In this document: piece after piece, positions 51,381 through 63,482 of the stretch
Layout of the letters: every line of letters starts with the position of its first letter
Numbering within the stretch: the first letter of the stretch is position 1
Position numbers and translations under genes: made by a program
Notes under the pieces: generated by a model
Seen by the model: the letters and a program-made list of their open reading frames with translations, nothing else
Told to the model about the DNA's origin: nothing
Databases searched by the model: none
From: Perca fluviatilis
Taxonomy: Eukaryota; Chordata; Actinopteri; Perciformes; Percidae
Assembly: GCF_010015445.1 (NCBI RefSeq)
Contig: NC_053118.1
Span: 15,110,437 to 15,174,436 of the forward strand
Reading direction: 5' to 3'
DNA: 64,000 nucleotides

Positions 51381-52360
51381 TTTTTTAAAATATTTTATTT
51401 ATTTTCCTCCCTCGTTGTGTCGTTGCAACACACTGAGTGCCATCATTTGCATGAGTTTGACACCCCGATGTCTAGCTTCTTTGTCCTCTCTCCAACTTGT
51501 TTCCTCTCTGTCCGTCTCTTTCTCTCTCTCTTCCCCCCTCTGTTCATGTCAGTCGTCTCTCTCCCCCGTTCTCTCCCTCTCACTCCCTCTTTTTTTCTCT
51601 CACTGTGCCTCTCCTCTTTCTGCTGATGGTGGCGGTGCCATCCATGCCAATTATGGCAGTCGAGCAGGTGGCTCCTTGCAGGTGGTAGAGGATTAATCCC
51701 TGTAAAGACTTCACTTCATTAGGAAATCCGTTTAATGTGGCCAGTTGATTGATAAATCTCCCGGACCTCTCTCAGAGTCCCCAGATTACTGCCAAGTTTG
51801 TCTATTATATGCTAGGTTGACCCTGATGTCAGAGACTGCGAGAGGGAGAGAAAGAGACAGAAAGACACTGTTTGTTGTGTCTTTCCAGCTAAAGTTAGTT
51901 TATAGGACTGTTATGCTATTTGCTGACTGGGATAGAACGTCTCAGTATTTTATGCATAAAGTTGGAAAAATTTGCTTTTTTTTCTTAAAAAAAAAAAAAG
52001 TGACTGCAAGTCTCCAAATCTCAAAGGGTATAACCTGAAATTATAAGACACTTGAGATGTAACGTTATTATTAAATAAGTGACAGGTTTACCAATAAAAG
52101 TTTAACAGTGCATCACCTAATTTGAAAGTACAAGCAATTTTTACCACCTCTGTGGGGCAAAGAAAGAAAAAAAGAAAAAAAGAAAAGGGTTTGGCTTATT
52201 AGATTTAATACCAGAGAACATGTTAAGTATCACAGCATTTAAGAATGAACTGTAAGAACTTGCCCTTCCAGTCTCAGACCACCCACACTCTCCTTACTGT
52301 GTCAAGCCTTTGCATTTAACTCAAGTATCTCCTTAACTCACCCCTCTATAATTTTCCATT
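51381..52360. other. Polypyrimidine-rich and AT-rich non-coding DNA
   Basis: Bases 51480-51625 are strongly C/T-biased and generate the S/L/P-rich frames on the plus strand (123 and 121 aa), which I reject as genes. An A13 run lies near 51987 and an AAAG-rich purine run at about 52159-52188. Confidence 0.5.
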
Positions 52361-53640
52361 TCAGTATTATCACAATTACCCTGTGAGCCAGGACGGGAGG
52401 GAACTCCCCGCCGCTCGTGACTGTCTGTGTGCCACCCTCGGGCTTGTGGTCTGGTCGGATTTGTGAAACACTGACAGACAACCCCTTCATCAAGCCTGTC
52501 AAACAAGGATGACAAATGCGTCTCCACATCCCCAAGATGCCTACAATATTTAAAGCCATGGGAGAATGGCGAAGCTGACAGAGAATAGCAGACGCAAAGT
52601 TCAAGCCGCGTCAGGCTGTATCATTCTCAAATTCTGAGGAGAGACTCTGAGTTGAACCTGATGGCATGTTGACTTAATGATTCTGACAGAGCATATATGG
52701 TGTCTGTCTCAGGTTTCTACAAGGCAGTGAAGTCAAGTCAAAATATATTTCATCGACTTAAAGAGGGATTTGCTTACAATGCTGCATATTAAATACGTAT
52801 ATGATTACCTTACAATTGGATTCTATCTTATTCTGAAACTTTTTTTAATCCCACCTTTTGCCAAATGAGAAACAAATTAAAACAATATAGGCCTATATTT
52901 CAAAGGTACTTGTCACAGCCACAGAGGTACTGATAATTGTTCTTAAACATAGAAATACACACACACATGTACAACCACACACACATAACGTGCCACCCAA
53001 CTTTGATCGCTATCACCAAAAACAATAGCTTGGAGATACAGTCAGGCTATGAGGCAATCAAACATACAGTCATTCTTCTTCCAGCTGCTACCAAGCATGT
53101 AACTATATTGCTTTGCCCGGTGCTCGGAGCCTTGTCAAAATATGACAGAAGATCACACCTTTTTTCCCAGGGTGAGCGCTTTAATTACAGGGTGGCTTCT
53201 AGCCTTACCACATCTGTACAAATGTCAGTCCAAAGTTCACCGCTCTTTGAGGAAGAGAGTTGCCTTTCAAAAAATATATATAAATTGTGCTCATTGTTAG
53301 GCAACAGAATATTGTTATACACAATCCTTGCATTTTGAGGTCACCCCCACCCTTCATTTCTTTTCTATTTATGACAAGTCATGTGTGCCGTCATTACTCA
53401 TGCTCACTATCACATTTCTTTAACAGTCTCTGGCATCTGCACTTTGATATCTAATACTTTAATTGCTGCAGGGTCATACATCTTGCTGTCCTTCGCAACA
53501 ATAAATGGGTTGTGAAACAATAAGCAGGCGTTTGGGATGGGATAATTCATTGCATGCAAGTTAACCCGTAAAGTCCACGATGGACCTAAGACACGCTGCA
53601 TGAATCCCAACAGGTAGGAATATGCATCTGTGTCTTCCTC
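52361..53640. other. Non-coding DNA with two candidate conserved stretches
   Basis: The stretches 52370-52680 and 53410-53620 are repeat-free and balanced in composition, with no convincing coding frame. The second includes TAATACTTTAATTGCTGCAG and GATAATTCATTGCATGC. Between them are AT-rich sequence and a short CA-rich patch at 52960-52985. Confidence 0.3.
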
Positions 53641-55331
53641 ACATAGAATAATATAAGATAATTATATTGGAATGGTATTTTAAATAGATCTGTTTATTAT
53701 GGTGTGAATTACTTGGCTTGTATTCATTTTGCAAATATTTAAAATACGGTTTTGCTCAAATGCTCAATCCAGTAAAGCAATATTATTTAAATATCTGTTC
53801 AGTTTTTTCCCCCTGTTAGAGCAATTAATGTAGAGTATTAGAGTCCTCATTTTAAATACAACACATAATGCACAACTCCTTGTTTTAGTTGTCTGTGAAA
53901 CTGCCACACTGCTGTCTTAATGAGTTTTGTAGCCACAGATTAGGATCATATTTTAATGGTAATTGTGCATGACTTTTACAGTATTTGACTTACTACCCTG
54001 CCCGTTATTCCCTTCAGCAGCACCTGTGTCTTTGTTCGTACCCAGAGCTGCAGGTGGCAGCATAGTCTTAGAGGACATGACAGGCTAGATTCCTTCAAGG
54101 ATACACATACACGCGCAGACACACACCACTTAGCCCCGTTGAGCTTTTCCCTATTCCCCTGAAGTACACACTTTGACCTTTGGATATTTGTTACCCGCAG
54201 AAAGTGACATTGGGAGTCAGCCAGTGGCTCGCCTCTTAGCTTGACTGTCTGTTTGTAAGGGGGTGTAATAATTAGCAAGTTCTCAGCCTGTGATTTTTAA
54301 TGTCCCTAATTTGGCTGAGACAGAATCTGTGTTTGTGCTACGTGATACCGCCTGCATTTCTAAAGTGTTTTCCAAAGCTGAGGCAGGTTTTGATATTTTC
54401 TTACACACCGTTTTGCATTTCATTACCATTGGTGAGGTGACGGTGGGCTGTTTATGACAAAACATAGACAGGCGGTTGAAGTATTTTGGCTGCAGGGAAG
54501 AGTGTTTTTTACACTGATTTACCAGACTTGGAGGCTTGCATCTTATTATTTGGACTATTCTTTAACCTCGGCTGTTCAATTGTGTGAGACTTGGGTGTTT
54601 ACGACCTGCTTGGGCATGGTTTCCCAGGGGTGTGAGGAACAGGAGGATGGGACAGTTGCTAAGAATTTTCAAGTAACCGATAAAGAAAGTAAAGAATAAA
54701 AAAAGCTATCTTTTACATCACGGATTTATTTATTTTATGTGCTCATAATTTATATGGACGTGTGGTTTATTGTCTTATTATCATTATTTTTCAGTGGAAT
54801 TACTGGTTGTTTCATTCTGCCGCATACAAAGAAAACACTTTTTGAGCTTCACTGGCTTGGAAAATATCCTGAAAAAAAAACACACAAAAAACTGAATATG
54901 TGCAAGTTTCAAGGAAAACCCCAATAATATCTCACAGACAAGGCTGTGCTGTAATTGTCCTAACCCAAAATACCTCACAATACGTATATTATCATTGATT
55001 TCTCATAAATGCAAATGGATGAAAAATGTCTCCGCCCTGTTGCTGCATATCTCAACCATTCACGGGGAAATGTCTCGGGTGCCATATTCTGTCAGCCTAC
55101 TGAATAAATTCAAGTCCAAATGTCTCAAGGCTGTACATTGTCATTCATATAGAAATAATGTGATTCCTTACTGGTGGTGACCCCACATCTGGCAGAACTG
55201 TTAACCTTTTGGTTCTGTGGCTTTGAGGTGAGTGTAGCTCAGCCTCCCCACCCCCCACCCATGGCTTTCCCCTCTCTGGAGCTGGAGCAGTGTTAAGGTG
55301 CAGAGTGTGGGAGCCCTCACACTGCTGCAAG

Positions 55332-55333
<2 letters not shown>
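53641..55333. other. Non-coding DNA, no gene seen
   Basis: AT-rich from 53640 to 53980, mixed afterwards. The 100-aa minus-strand frame at 53976-54278 has no family motif. Confidence 0.4.
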
Positions 55334-55394
<61 letters not shown>

Positions 55395-55397
55395 TTT

Positions 55398-55430
<33 letters not shown>
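55334..55430. repeat. Compound (GT)28-T12-(GT)14 microsatellite
   Basis: GT at 55334-55390, twelve T at 55391-55402, GT at 55403-55430. The homopolymer splits one GT array, or joins two. Confidence 0.98.
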
Positions 55431-55433
<3 letters not shown>

Positions 55434-55666
55434 GCAGGGGGTGTTTAAGGCTGCCCATTTGGGATCGGACCCTGGGTGTTAAACACTGAGGAGCTGGGGG
55501 AGAGGACTCTGTCAGCGTGGAGGACACAGCACAGCCAGCACAGAGGTCACTAGAGCGCACACACACACAGACACACACGTTGCACTAAACTATGCTGTGT
55601 ACACAGACACACTCATAAATGCACTCATGCATCCATGCATACACACTGTCACTATCCCTCTCTCTC

Positions 55667-55670
<4 letters not shown>
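55431..55670. other. Spacer with short CA-rich patches
   Basis: Short impure CA runs near 55557-55580 and CATGCATCCATGCAT near 55626. No gene. Confidence 0.5.

Positions 55671-55746
<76 letters not shown>
55671..55746. repeat. (AC)38 microsatellite
   Basis: Uninterrupted AC over 76 bp. Complementary in sense to the GT arrays 240 bp upstream. Confidence 0.99.
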
Positions 55747-55748
<2 letters not shown>

Positions 55749-56356
55749 CTTCAACAGCATTGCATTGCTTTGCTCGTCTCCCCTCTCCTCCCTTATCCTG
55801 TCAAAACTCCATTGTGGGGTCAGAAAAGCAGCGGTCAGGGGGATAATAGGAAAACGGCTCAAACAGGGTACTGTTGACACATTATGAGAAAGTAAAGGAT
55901 AGACACAGGAACAGAGTGAGTGAAGGTCTGTTAACTATCTACAGCCTTCTTCAAATGAGCATTTTTTTACATGTTAAATTCTCAATATAAATACATACAT
56001 ACAAATGTCAACATTTCACTGTTTTACCTGTTTTATACTAATCCCTCCTGTTTACATGAGGGATTTGTAAAATAATTTTAAAGAAAAATAAAACCTCAAA
56101 CAACTAATGTAGGACAAGGTCAAAAATCTCTTGTTCTTTGTGTAAAACAGTTTGTTCCACTCGGATACAGCCAAAGGACACTCATTAACTATGTTTTAAC
56201 TATTCTGATTTGCATCGTGTGAACTAGTCAATCAGTATAGTACATTAAATGAACAAATGTAACACCACCAAATTTCAGCAGTAAAAGTGTATCAGCACTT
56301 AAGGCAGAGATTGATTGTGTTAAAACAAAACTAATGTAGTCCAGCGCATTTTTTAC

Positions 56357-56360
<4 letters not shown>
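55747..56360. other. Non-coding DNA, no gene seen
   Basis: Mixed, then AT-rich sequence without recognised features. Confidence 0.45.

Positions 56361-56452
<92 letters not shown>
56361..56452. repeat. (AC)46 microsatellite
   Basis: Uninterrupted AC over 92 bp. Confidence 0.99.
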
Positions 56453-56455
<3 letters not shown>

Positions 56456-56594
56456 CTCTACATAGGTGCAAGTTGACTTGTCAGCTTGAGATGGCTTCAT
56501 CTACCATTCATTACTTTTACGCCCTGCCTTTCACCTAAATGGCCTTTGCATACTCACCACAGCAACTACTAGTGCATCCTGGGGCAGAGGACCC

Positions 56595-56621
56595 CACACA
56601 CACACACACACACACACACAC
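56595..56621. repeat. (CA)13 microsatellite
   Basis: CA over 27 bp after ACCC. Confidence 0.95.
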
Positions 56622-57825
56622 TTATGCACCGTCAAAGGTTGGCCGAGTTAGATTTACAGCCTGGGACCGTCACCTGTGACTTAGCGACTCTGAAATTAGT
56701 CACAAATAGCATATTAGGGCAGCTAATCAGGCACGCCTGAGCACTTGGCGTTCTTTATGTGGTCATAAAGGGGAGAGTATATGGGCGCCCTCAGGCCTTG
56801 GTGTGAATGATCGTCCTGACCTCCAGTGAACCAAAAGCCACACACGGCTGGGGAGGGATGGGATGTAGGCAGGGGTGCTCCCACAAAATTTGTCTTTGAT
56901 ACACAGAGGGAGATGACTGTGTGCTGCATCAGGAAGTGATTTCTTTTGGTTTTACTGCTGCTGTGTTTAATTCCAAGAAACCACATAAGTAAAGCACAAT
57001 AACAGAGAATGGCAGAATTAAGGACACATACTATATTGTATGCCTCTTCATTTAGTGTAGGATTTAAATACATTTTGTCCGAATCCACTCTATGGTTCTT
57101 TGATATATCAGGAAAAATTGAGTGTGTTATACATAGCCATATAACCACATGCAAAAATGTTTTCTCCATAATACATTGACTTCTTCCAAAAGTTTAGACT
57201 TACAAAAAATCAAAATGCTGATTAGATAGATAATCTATAGCTTTTAAAGACTGGTATTCTTGGCCTCAGATTGTATTACACAAGCATGTTCTATTTTGAA
57301 TGGGTGACTTCATTCTCATGGTACCTCCTCACGAGCTAGTGGACTTTGTCGGACACGGGAAACTCTGGCACCGCCAAGAAACCTCACACCTTCATAAAAT
57401 AGTAAAGCTATCTCTTGCTCTCTGACTCAAGTCTGTCGGATGAACAGGAGAGGGCACGAAGGGTTGAGAAATGCATAAAAGAAAAGTAGATGGCACGATT
57501 CAAGGAAAAAGAGCAGAGTGATGGAGGGAGGGAGAAGTATGAGGACAAGAATTGTGGAGGGATGAGGGGAGGAAATCACTCCTGTAGCTCACACACCAGT
57601 GGAATCGTATGTTTTCATATCAGAGTGATTGTTAGACAGTCAGATCCAATATGGTGATTCAGTAACTACTTAAACAGAGCTCAGCTATTCTGCCCCTAAT
57701 TGACTTGGTGTGGCCTCACTAAATCACAGTCTTTATTTAAAATAGCTCTCTGATAAAAATGACTCGCTCTCTCTGTCCTCTCTCTCCCTCTTCTTTTCTC
57801 TCGCTCCCATCTCCCTCTCCTTTGT
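56622..57825. other. Non-coding DNA, no gene recognised
   Basis: Holds a 148-codon minus-strand frame at 56723-57169. Its product has no domain that I recognise and the region has no codon-like texture, so it is treated as chance. Bases 57520-57580 are purine-rich. Confidence 0.4.
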
Positions 57826-58260
57826 GATTTACCGTTGAGGAGTGAATTTGAAATTTCAATCATTGAGTTGTTAAATATTGATGGGACTTCTAAGTCGTTA
57901 ACGAGGTCTCGGCAAGGACGGGGGAATCAGCCCCTCCGTTCGCTGGCCCCAGCTTTGCTGCGGCTCAGCCATCCAGAGGGATCCAGCCGGGTCAGGAGGT
58001 CACTGTACCCAACCATAATCTCCTAACTTCTATGAGATCTTTTGATGTCCCGCCAAGGCTATTCTCTCTAACATCAGCTCTTATCATGCACTACCATATG
58101 CATAAAAAAAAAGAAATGTCAAAAAACTTTCTAATTATGCGTTATGTAGAGCAGCCTTTATTCACTGTTCAAGATGTGTCAATTATAATGAGAGCACTGC
58201 TGTGTGATTTGATATGATAATAGAAATCTTTATCTGTGTCTCGGCAGACCTCTTGTGTGT
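57826..58260. other. Candidate conserved non-coding element
   Basis: About 430 bp without simple repeats (apart from an A9 run), of changing but unbiased composition, with TTTCTAATTATGCG, GTCAATTATAATGAG and TGATATGATAATAG words. No coding signal. The enhancer-like appearance is an inference. Confidence 0.3.
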
Positions 58261-58845
58261 CAGGACTGATCACTGTTGAAAAGAATAAGCGCCTGCAGGC
58301 CACCGTAGAGCAAAGCAGCACTCAGATGGTTCAATATGCTACACCATAAAACCAAGATGAGACTTCTTTTATTATTGCTGCCGCCGGAACAAACTCCTGC
58401 CATCCAATCAAACGTTATGTACTTTGAGATGTGATCATTACATCTTACAAACGACATCCTACCAAATAAGATTTGTCTGTACAGCGTGGTCACATTAATG
58501 GCTTGTTTTCTTGTTGGGTCTGACTTCAGACACCGAAACACTGACTGATAGCGGAGGTGGTAGGTACAGTTGCATTGATCAGAATCCCTCACTGCAGTCT
58601 ATGTCTTTGAAGACTCTATTTTTCAATGTAAACCTAATGTGTTCATTACTGTTATACAAAACAAAAACATTTTTTGTGTACTAAAACAACAGCAAAGTCA
58701 TTTTAAATTATTTTCAGAGGCTCTTATTACTTTTCTTGGTTTCCTGTGTGTTTTAATTTACAGCTTGGAAAATATATATATATTTGTATCTACTACTAAA
58801 GCTGGGAACTGGGAGTGCCGTAGATGTCAATGATGATAATGCAAT
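58261..58845. other. Non-coding DNA, no gene seen
   Basis: The 110-aa minus frame at 58260-58592 lacks any family motif. A short TA run lies near 58770. Confidence 0.4.
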
Positions 58846-59280
58846 AAAAAGCATTTTGGGGGTATCTCCAGTTCTGCACTTAGCCTCTTGGCAGTAGTTT
58901 GATCAAGACGGAATAAGCTTGTGACTTTTCAATTCCAGCCATAATTTGTTTCGATATTACATCTCCTGGATGGAGCAAGTGATGGAATTTTTCCTATTCG
59001 AGGCTGAGGCAGTGGGGAAGCTGACGATGTCCCATAATAGGTTATCACCCACCATATCTTTTGCAAAATAGAATCTCAACACATGTACATCTGTGGCCTA
59101 GTGTCAAAGCCTTAAATATACATCAGAAATGCATTAAATTTGCTGATTGCTATTCTTTCCCAACAGCGTGTCAAGCCCCAAATTTATTTTTGTTACGTGG
59201 CTTCCCGATTACTTTGAATTGCCAGTGGTCTCTCTTGACATTGACGGCTTTGAAGGAAGTGACAACATTAAATTACATTT
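58846..59280. other. Candidate conserved non-coding element
   Basis: Repeat-free stretch of about 430 bp ending at a TG-rich patch. It includes CCATAATTTGTTTCGATATT and TTTGATCAAGACG. It has no coding motif. Conservation is untested. Confidence 0.28.
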
Positions 59281-59588
59281 CTGTGTGCATATGTGTGTGT
59301 GTGTGCGTATGCGACAGGACAATGTACCTGTGTTTTCTCTTAGATTGTTTGAGGTCCATCAGCGAGAGCCGAGCCCTTTCATATTGTATGTAATTTACTG
59401 GAACCACGTACAGTATAGCACCGGTACTGCTGAAACACTGATCGGATCTCTGGAGCACCGGTGCTTCTCATAGGAAATGTAGCTCTACACAAAGTAAAAA
59501 CTCTGTTTGATTGTGTTTCCAAAGGAATATCCTTGTTGAATCCAGCACCCCGCTGACCCAGAATCCTACCTCTCAATCACCTGCAGTA

Positions 59589-59610
59589 GTGTGTGTGTGT
59601 GTGTGTGTGT
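59589..59610. repeat. (GT)11 microsatellite
   Basis: GT over 22 bp. Confidence 0.95.
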
Positions 59611-61198
59611 CTCTTCAAAATTTTAGAGGAGTGGGATTTCCACACAGAGCTGAACCAAGTTCCTTTCAAGTGTTGCAAATGAGTCCCATGGTTTTCGGCT
59701 TGGTTTTCACACAGCACAGTCAAAACACTATGATGACATCTGACATGATCCCCATAAGATATATGGTAAGGTATAATGCAGATGGTACAACTCACACAGC
59801 ATAATTAACGAGAAAGCAGAAAAGAAAGAATGAAGAAAGAAGCATGACACACAAGTATTTCAAGGCGTGTGCATCAATTTCTATTAGACGTAACGCTTTT
59901 GTGAGAGGACAGCCAGTGAAGGTAATTTGGTTTGAAACAACAAACAGCCGTTAGTTTTGTATTGTTTCCAGAGAGAGAGAAAAAAGAACTCGTTGAAAGA
60001 TCTGGCTTAATGAGATCCCCATTTGGACAGAGGCATCAGGCTATTGACCTCTCTCAGGGCTGCAGGAGTGAGCACTTTCACATGTTACTGTCTATAAATT
60101 TCAGCCGTCGACACAGCACCCTATTTCATCAGGGGGCCAGGCTGACGTGCCCTTCGGATTGATGTCCCCTCTGCCCATTTGTCTGTTTTACACTCCTTAG
60201 TGTCTTTGTGCTCCGCTAGACCTGCGCCTCTTTGCCGTGATTGGGTATTGACAACAAATCAAAGGGGATAATATATGATGATGTTTGCCAGTATCCCAAC
60301 AAGACAAGATAGTCGTACGGCCGGCCCGGCTGGTTTACATGTGTTCTCTGTAAATGTCACAGAGACTGCATATCGATTCCCCAGCGGACAAAGAGTCATT
60401 CTTCTTCTAGTGGCCAATACCTAGTTTAGTTAAAAGTGTGACAATGAATAGGGCTAGGGGCAGCAAGTTTAGAATTAAGCCGTACTTGACATGCAATGAA
60501 AGACCCCCTTCTGTGGAGGGGGCTCTTCATGACTTAAGTAATAGACTGGGAATGCAGTTATTGCTTAGCTTTCAGAATTCCTTTGCTTGCGAGGTAATGT
60601 GTATATCAGAAAAGTTTGTTTTCTGCCCCTCAGGCCTACTCAATAAATGAACATAACAGCAGGTCCTTCTCTCTCCCTCTCTGTCACACACACAGTCTCA
60701 CACACACCCGCTCGCCGAGCATCTTTGAAATGGGTTTTGTATTGATTTTTGTAACTACCCTGTTAGATGACGTTGTGCCTTAGCGTGTCATTTCTAGATG
60801 GCCCTGCCCCGAGCAGGTCATTGAGGTGCTAACTGTCATTTGGAGGGACAGAAAAGCAATCATAGCTTTTTCATTACTTACTGTTTTCTCTCCCTCCCCC
60901 TCCCCGTTTTCACTCTCTTTTTACCCCCAGTCGTGGGATCGCCTGACATATTATGGCTTCTGTGATTTAACTGCACTCTTAAATTAAGTGCTGGAATATC
61001 AAGCTGTAGCTTTGGAAAAATAAACTCTGTGTCAAGGGATCAAATACCCTGGAGGTCAAAGTCATGAACTTGTAGTGGCGCACTCATCAATTTCAAACTT
61101 GTATGGGCTTGTTCTGTTTTAGATGTACACAGAAGGAGGAGGTTGTGGCTTGATTATAGGTGTTTGTATGATGTTTTCACTTCTTTCTGCATTAATAC
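59611..61198. other. Non-coding DNA with candidate conserved stretches
   Basis: The stretches 59990-60300 and 60440-60650 are repeat-poor and balanced. CAAATCAAAGGGG at about 60257 resembles a TCF/LEF-type site. No coding motif. A pyrimidine-rich stretch lies at 60885-60930. Confidence 0.3.
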
Positions 61199-63401
61199 AT
61201 ATATATATATATATAATACAGTGCAATATAGACTCTTGGAATTTTGGGACATCAACACAAGCTCATAGATTCATTAAATTTCTTGATAGTTTTCTCCTGT
61301 CTCTTGAATGAAAAGGTTTGGAACAGTCATGCTTGGTGAACTCCAGTAACATGACTGTAATTAAGCTTACAGCTGTTGCTACAGTATGGCTGGCCTTTTG
61401 ATTATGGTAATAGCTGTGGTTTGGTTAAATGTGCCACTCTGGTTAAGGTTAGGCAACTGAACTGAAACAATGTGTTGAGGTTTATTTTAAGTTTAGGAAA
61501 TAGTTAAATTAGCAAAACCCAAACTACTAGTGGAAACTTTAAAGTCTGAGAGCTCAGAGTGAACTGAGGTCAGAGCTACCCCACCCAACTGCATAATCAA
61601 ATCATCATGCATTTGCTTTTCATGACATTGTGCTTATTTTCCAACATCTTGGGATAGCAGACTCGTCCAGTCTGATATGTAACACACGGCAAGCACTGCA
61701 CTTTTCTGGGGCTATGTAGGTGGTCAAGTTATTTATTTTCAGAAATAGCAGACCCTTACAAAAACCAACAATTTGAATGTTCTAGACCACCTATATCATA
61801 ATCTCCTCCCAATTTTGTGTTTTAATTATAGAGCACGCATGTAGCTTGCATATTTCATTCATAAAAATATCTAAATACCGAAAATGTGTGGGCATTAGTT
61901 AAAAACAGGAACAAAAACTAGCATAGTATATGACCTACAGTATAATTTGTAGATTGTCTCATGATCAAAAGATAAACCGGGGTTCTAGAGAATTGATATG
62001 AACCCGCAGTCTTGTCTTATGCGATTACCCGACTCGTGCAGAAGAGTCATGATGCCTGCGCTTTCTATCACTGACGCTCAGGAGTACTGTGTATGGGCAC
62101 CAGCTGCCACAGAGAAGCAGGCTGATGGTGACAATAGTCAAAGGAGGACAAGATCAAAGACAAATGATGTGTACCAGTGACTGCGAGTAGTGATGCTGCC
62201 ACCCCTGCAGTATGCTGAGGGCTCTCGTTTGGTTTTAATCAATGAGCCTGCTCAATGCCGCGGCCTTGCACTGACTGCCATCTCTTTATAGGGAACTTAA
62301 TCACCTGGGCCATTTTGAATTCAGTGGAAGAAGGAATGAGGGTGATGTCACCGCTTCCTTGGGTTACAGTAAGAGCTTGGGAACCAAGCCAGGGGGGAAA
62401 TAGTCATAAATGACTAGTACGAGCCTCATTCATTAACTTCAGCAAAAAAGTTCATTTACTTTAAGTGTAAACGAAAAAGGACGTTCGTATTATTTATAAG
62501 ATGCAGTTTTATGAGAATTTATTGCAAATACATGCACTTCTGGTTATGAATAAATACAGTATGTAAGTTATACACTTTGACAAATGAATCAATTCTTTTT
62601 CATTTAGAAACTGAAACGAGAGGAGTCTATAAAACTCACCGACTTCACTCGCTTCTTGCGTCGGTCACCTTCAGCTCAACATCGCACTAATAACGAATAC
62701 AGAGAACGACAGTGTTAGGGATGAGGAACAAAGAGATTAGACCAGCGCACGATTCCCCGACCATCCTACCCCCACACCAGTCAAAATATTGTTCTTGTTA
62801 TACGTTAAGTGGAAAAGAGAAATTGCGCTGCCAGATTCATAATGTCATTAACAGTTAGACATAAGGTTAGCCTTTACATCATATGCTCAATGTGACCCCA
62901 TTACTCTCCATCAACTCATCCATCCAGACGTCCTGGGGACCTGGGCTGTGGCCCTGCACACCCCCCGTAAGCCTTCCAGAAGCTGGCAAAGCCTGCCTAC
63001 TTGCCCACCCGCCCCACCTCGCCACAGGTCCTTTCACACATGCACAAAAGCCCACACAAAATCTCATATACATACACACACACACACACACACACGCGCA
63101 AGGATGCACACATACAAGCATGAGTATATGCATGCACGCTATGGCATATAAGTTTACAAAAGGTGTCTGTGCACATTTACTTGGGAAACACAAACTCAGA
63201 TACACACACAAATATGTTGACATGCACGCGCCCACTCGCCACCCTGCTCGTCCATCGTGCCACTGGAAGATATTGCTCCATTCTACTGAAGGTGTTATGG
63301 GCTGTTATCAGCAAGACCATTCCATGGATGGCTGCCCTAATTGAGAATAATGAGGGTCACATTGAACATATGGTCGCTGTTGTGTCCCCTTTCCCCCCTT
63401 C

Positions 63402-63408
<7 letters not shown>
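61199..63408. other. Non-coding DNA, no gene recognised
   Basis: A short TA run at 61199-61214. GGTTAAGGTTAGGCAAC near 61440 recalls words in fish repeats but is too short to call. A TATAAAA word at about 62629 has no coding region downstream. Impure CA run at 63074-63095 with CA-rich flanks. Confidence 0.4.

Positions 63409-63475
<67 letters not shown>
63409..63475. repeat. (CT)33 microsatellite
   Basis: Pure CT over 67 bp, followed by CACACACA and a second short CT run near 63492-63503. It explains the SL-rich and RE-rich frames on both strands. Confidence 0.99.

Positions 63476-63482
<7 letters not shown>

Noticed and set aside
51255..51696. S/L/P-rich frames of 121-123 aa
   Set aside because: Produced by a polypyrimidine tract. 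Composition explains the open frames.
56723..57169. 148-codon minus-strand open frame with a hydrophobic stretch
   Set aside because: No recognised family and no codon-like texture. The hydrophobic part arises from T-rich sequence.
61430..61510. GGTTAAGGTTAGGCAAC reminiscent of dispersed fish repeats
   Set aside because: Only one short word matches from memory, and no termini or further family words were found.
62600..62720. TATAAAA word at about 62629 as a promoter
   Set aside because: No coding region, initiator or transcript evidence downstream. Such words are common in AT-rich DNA.
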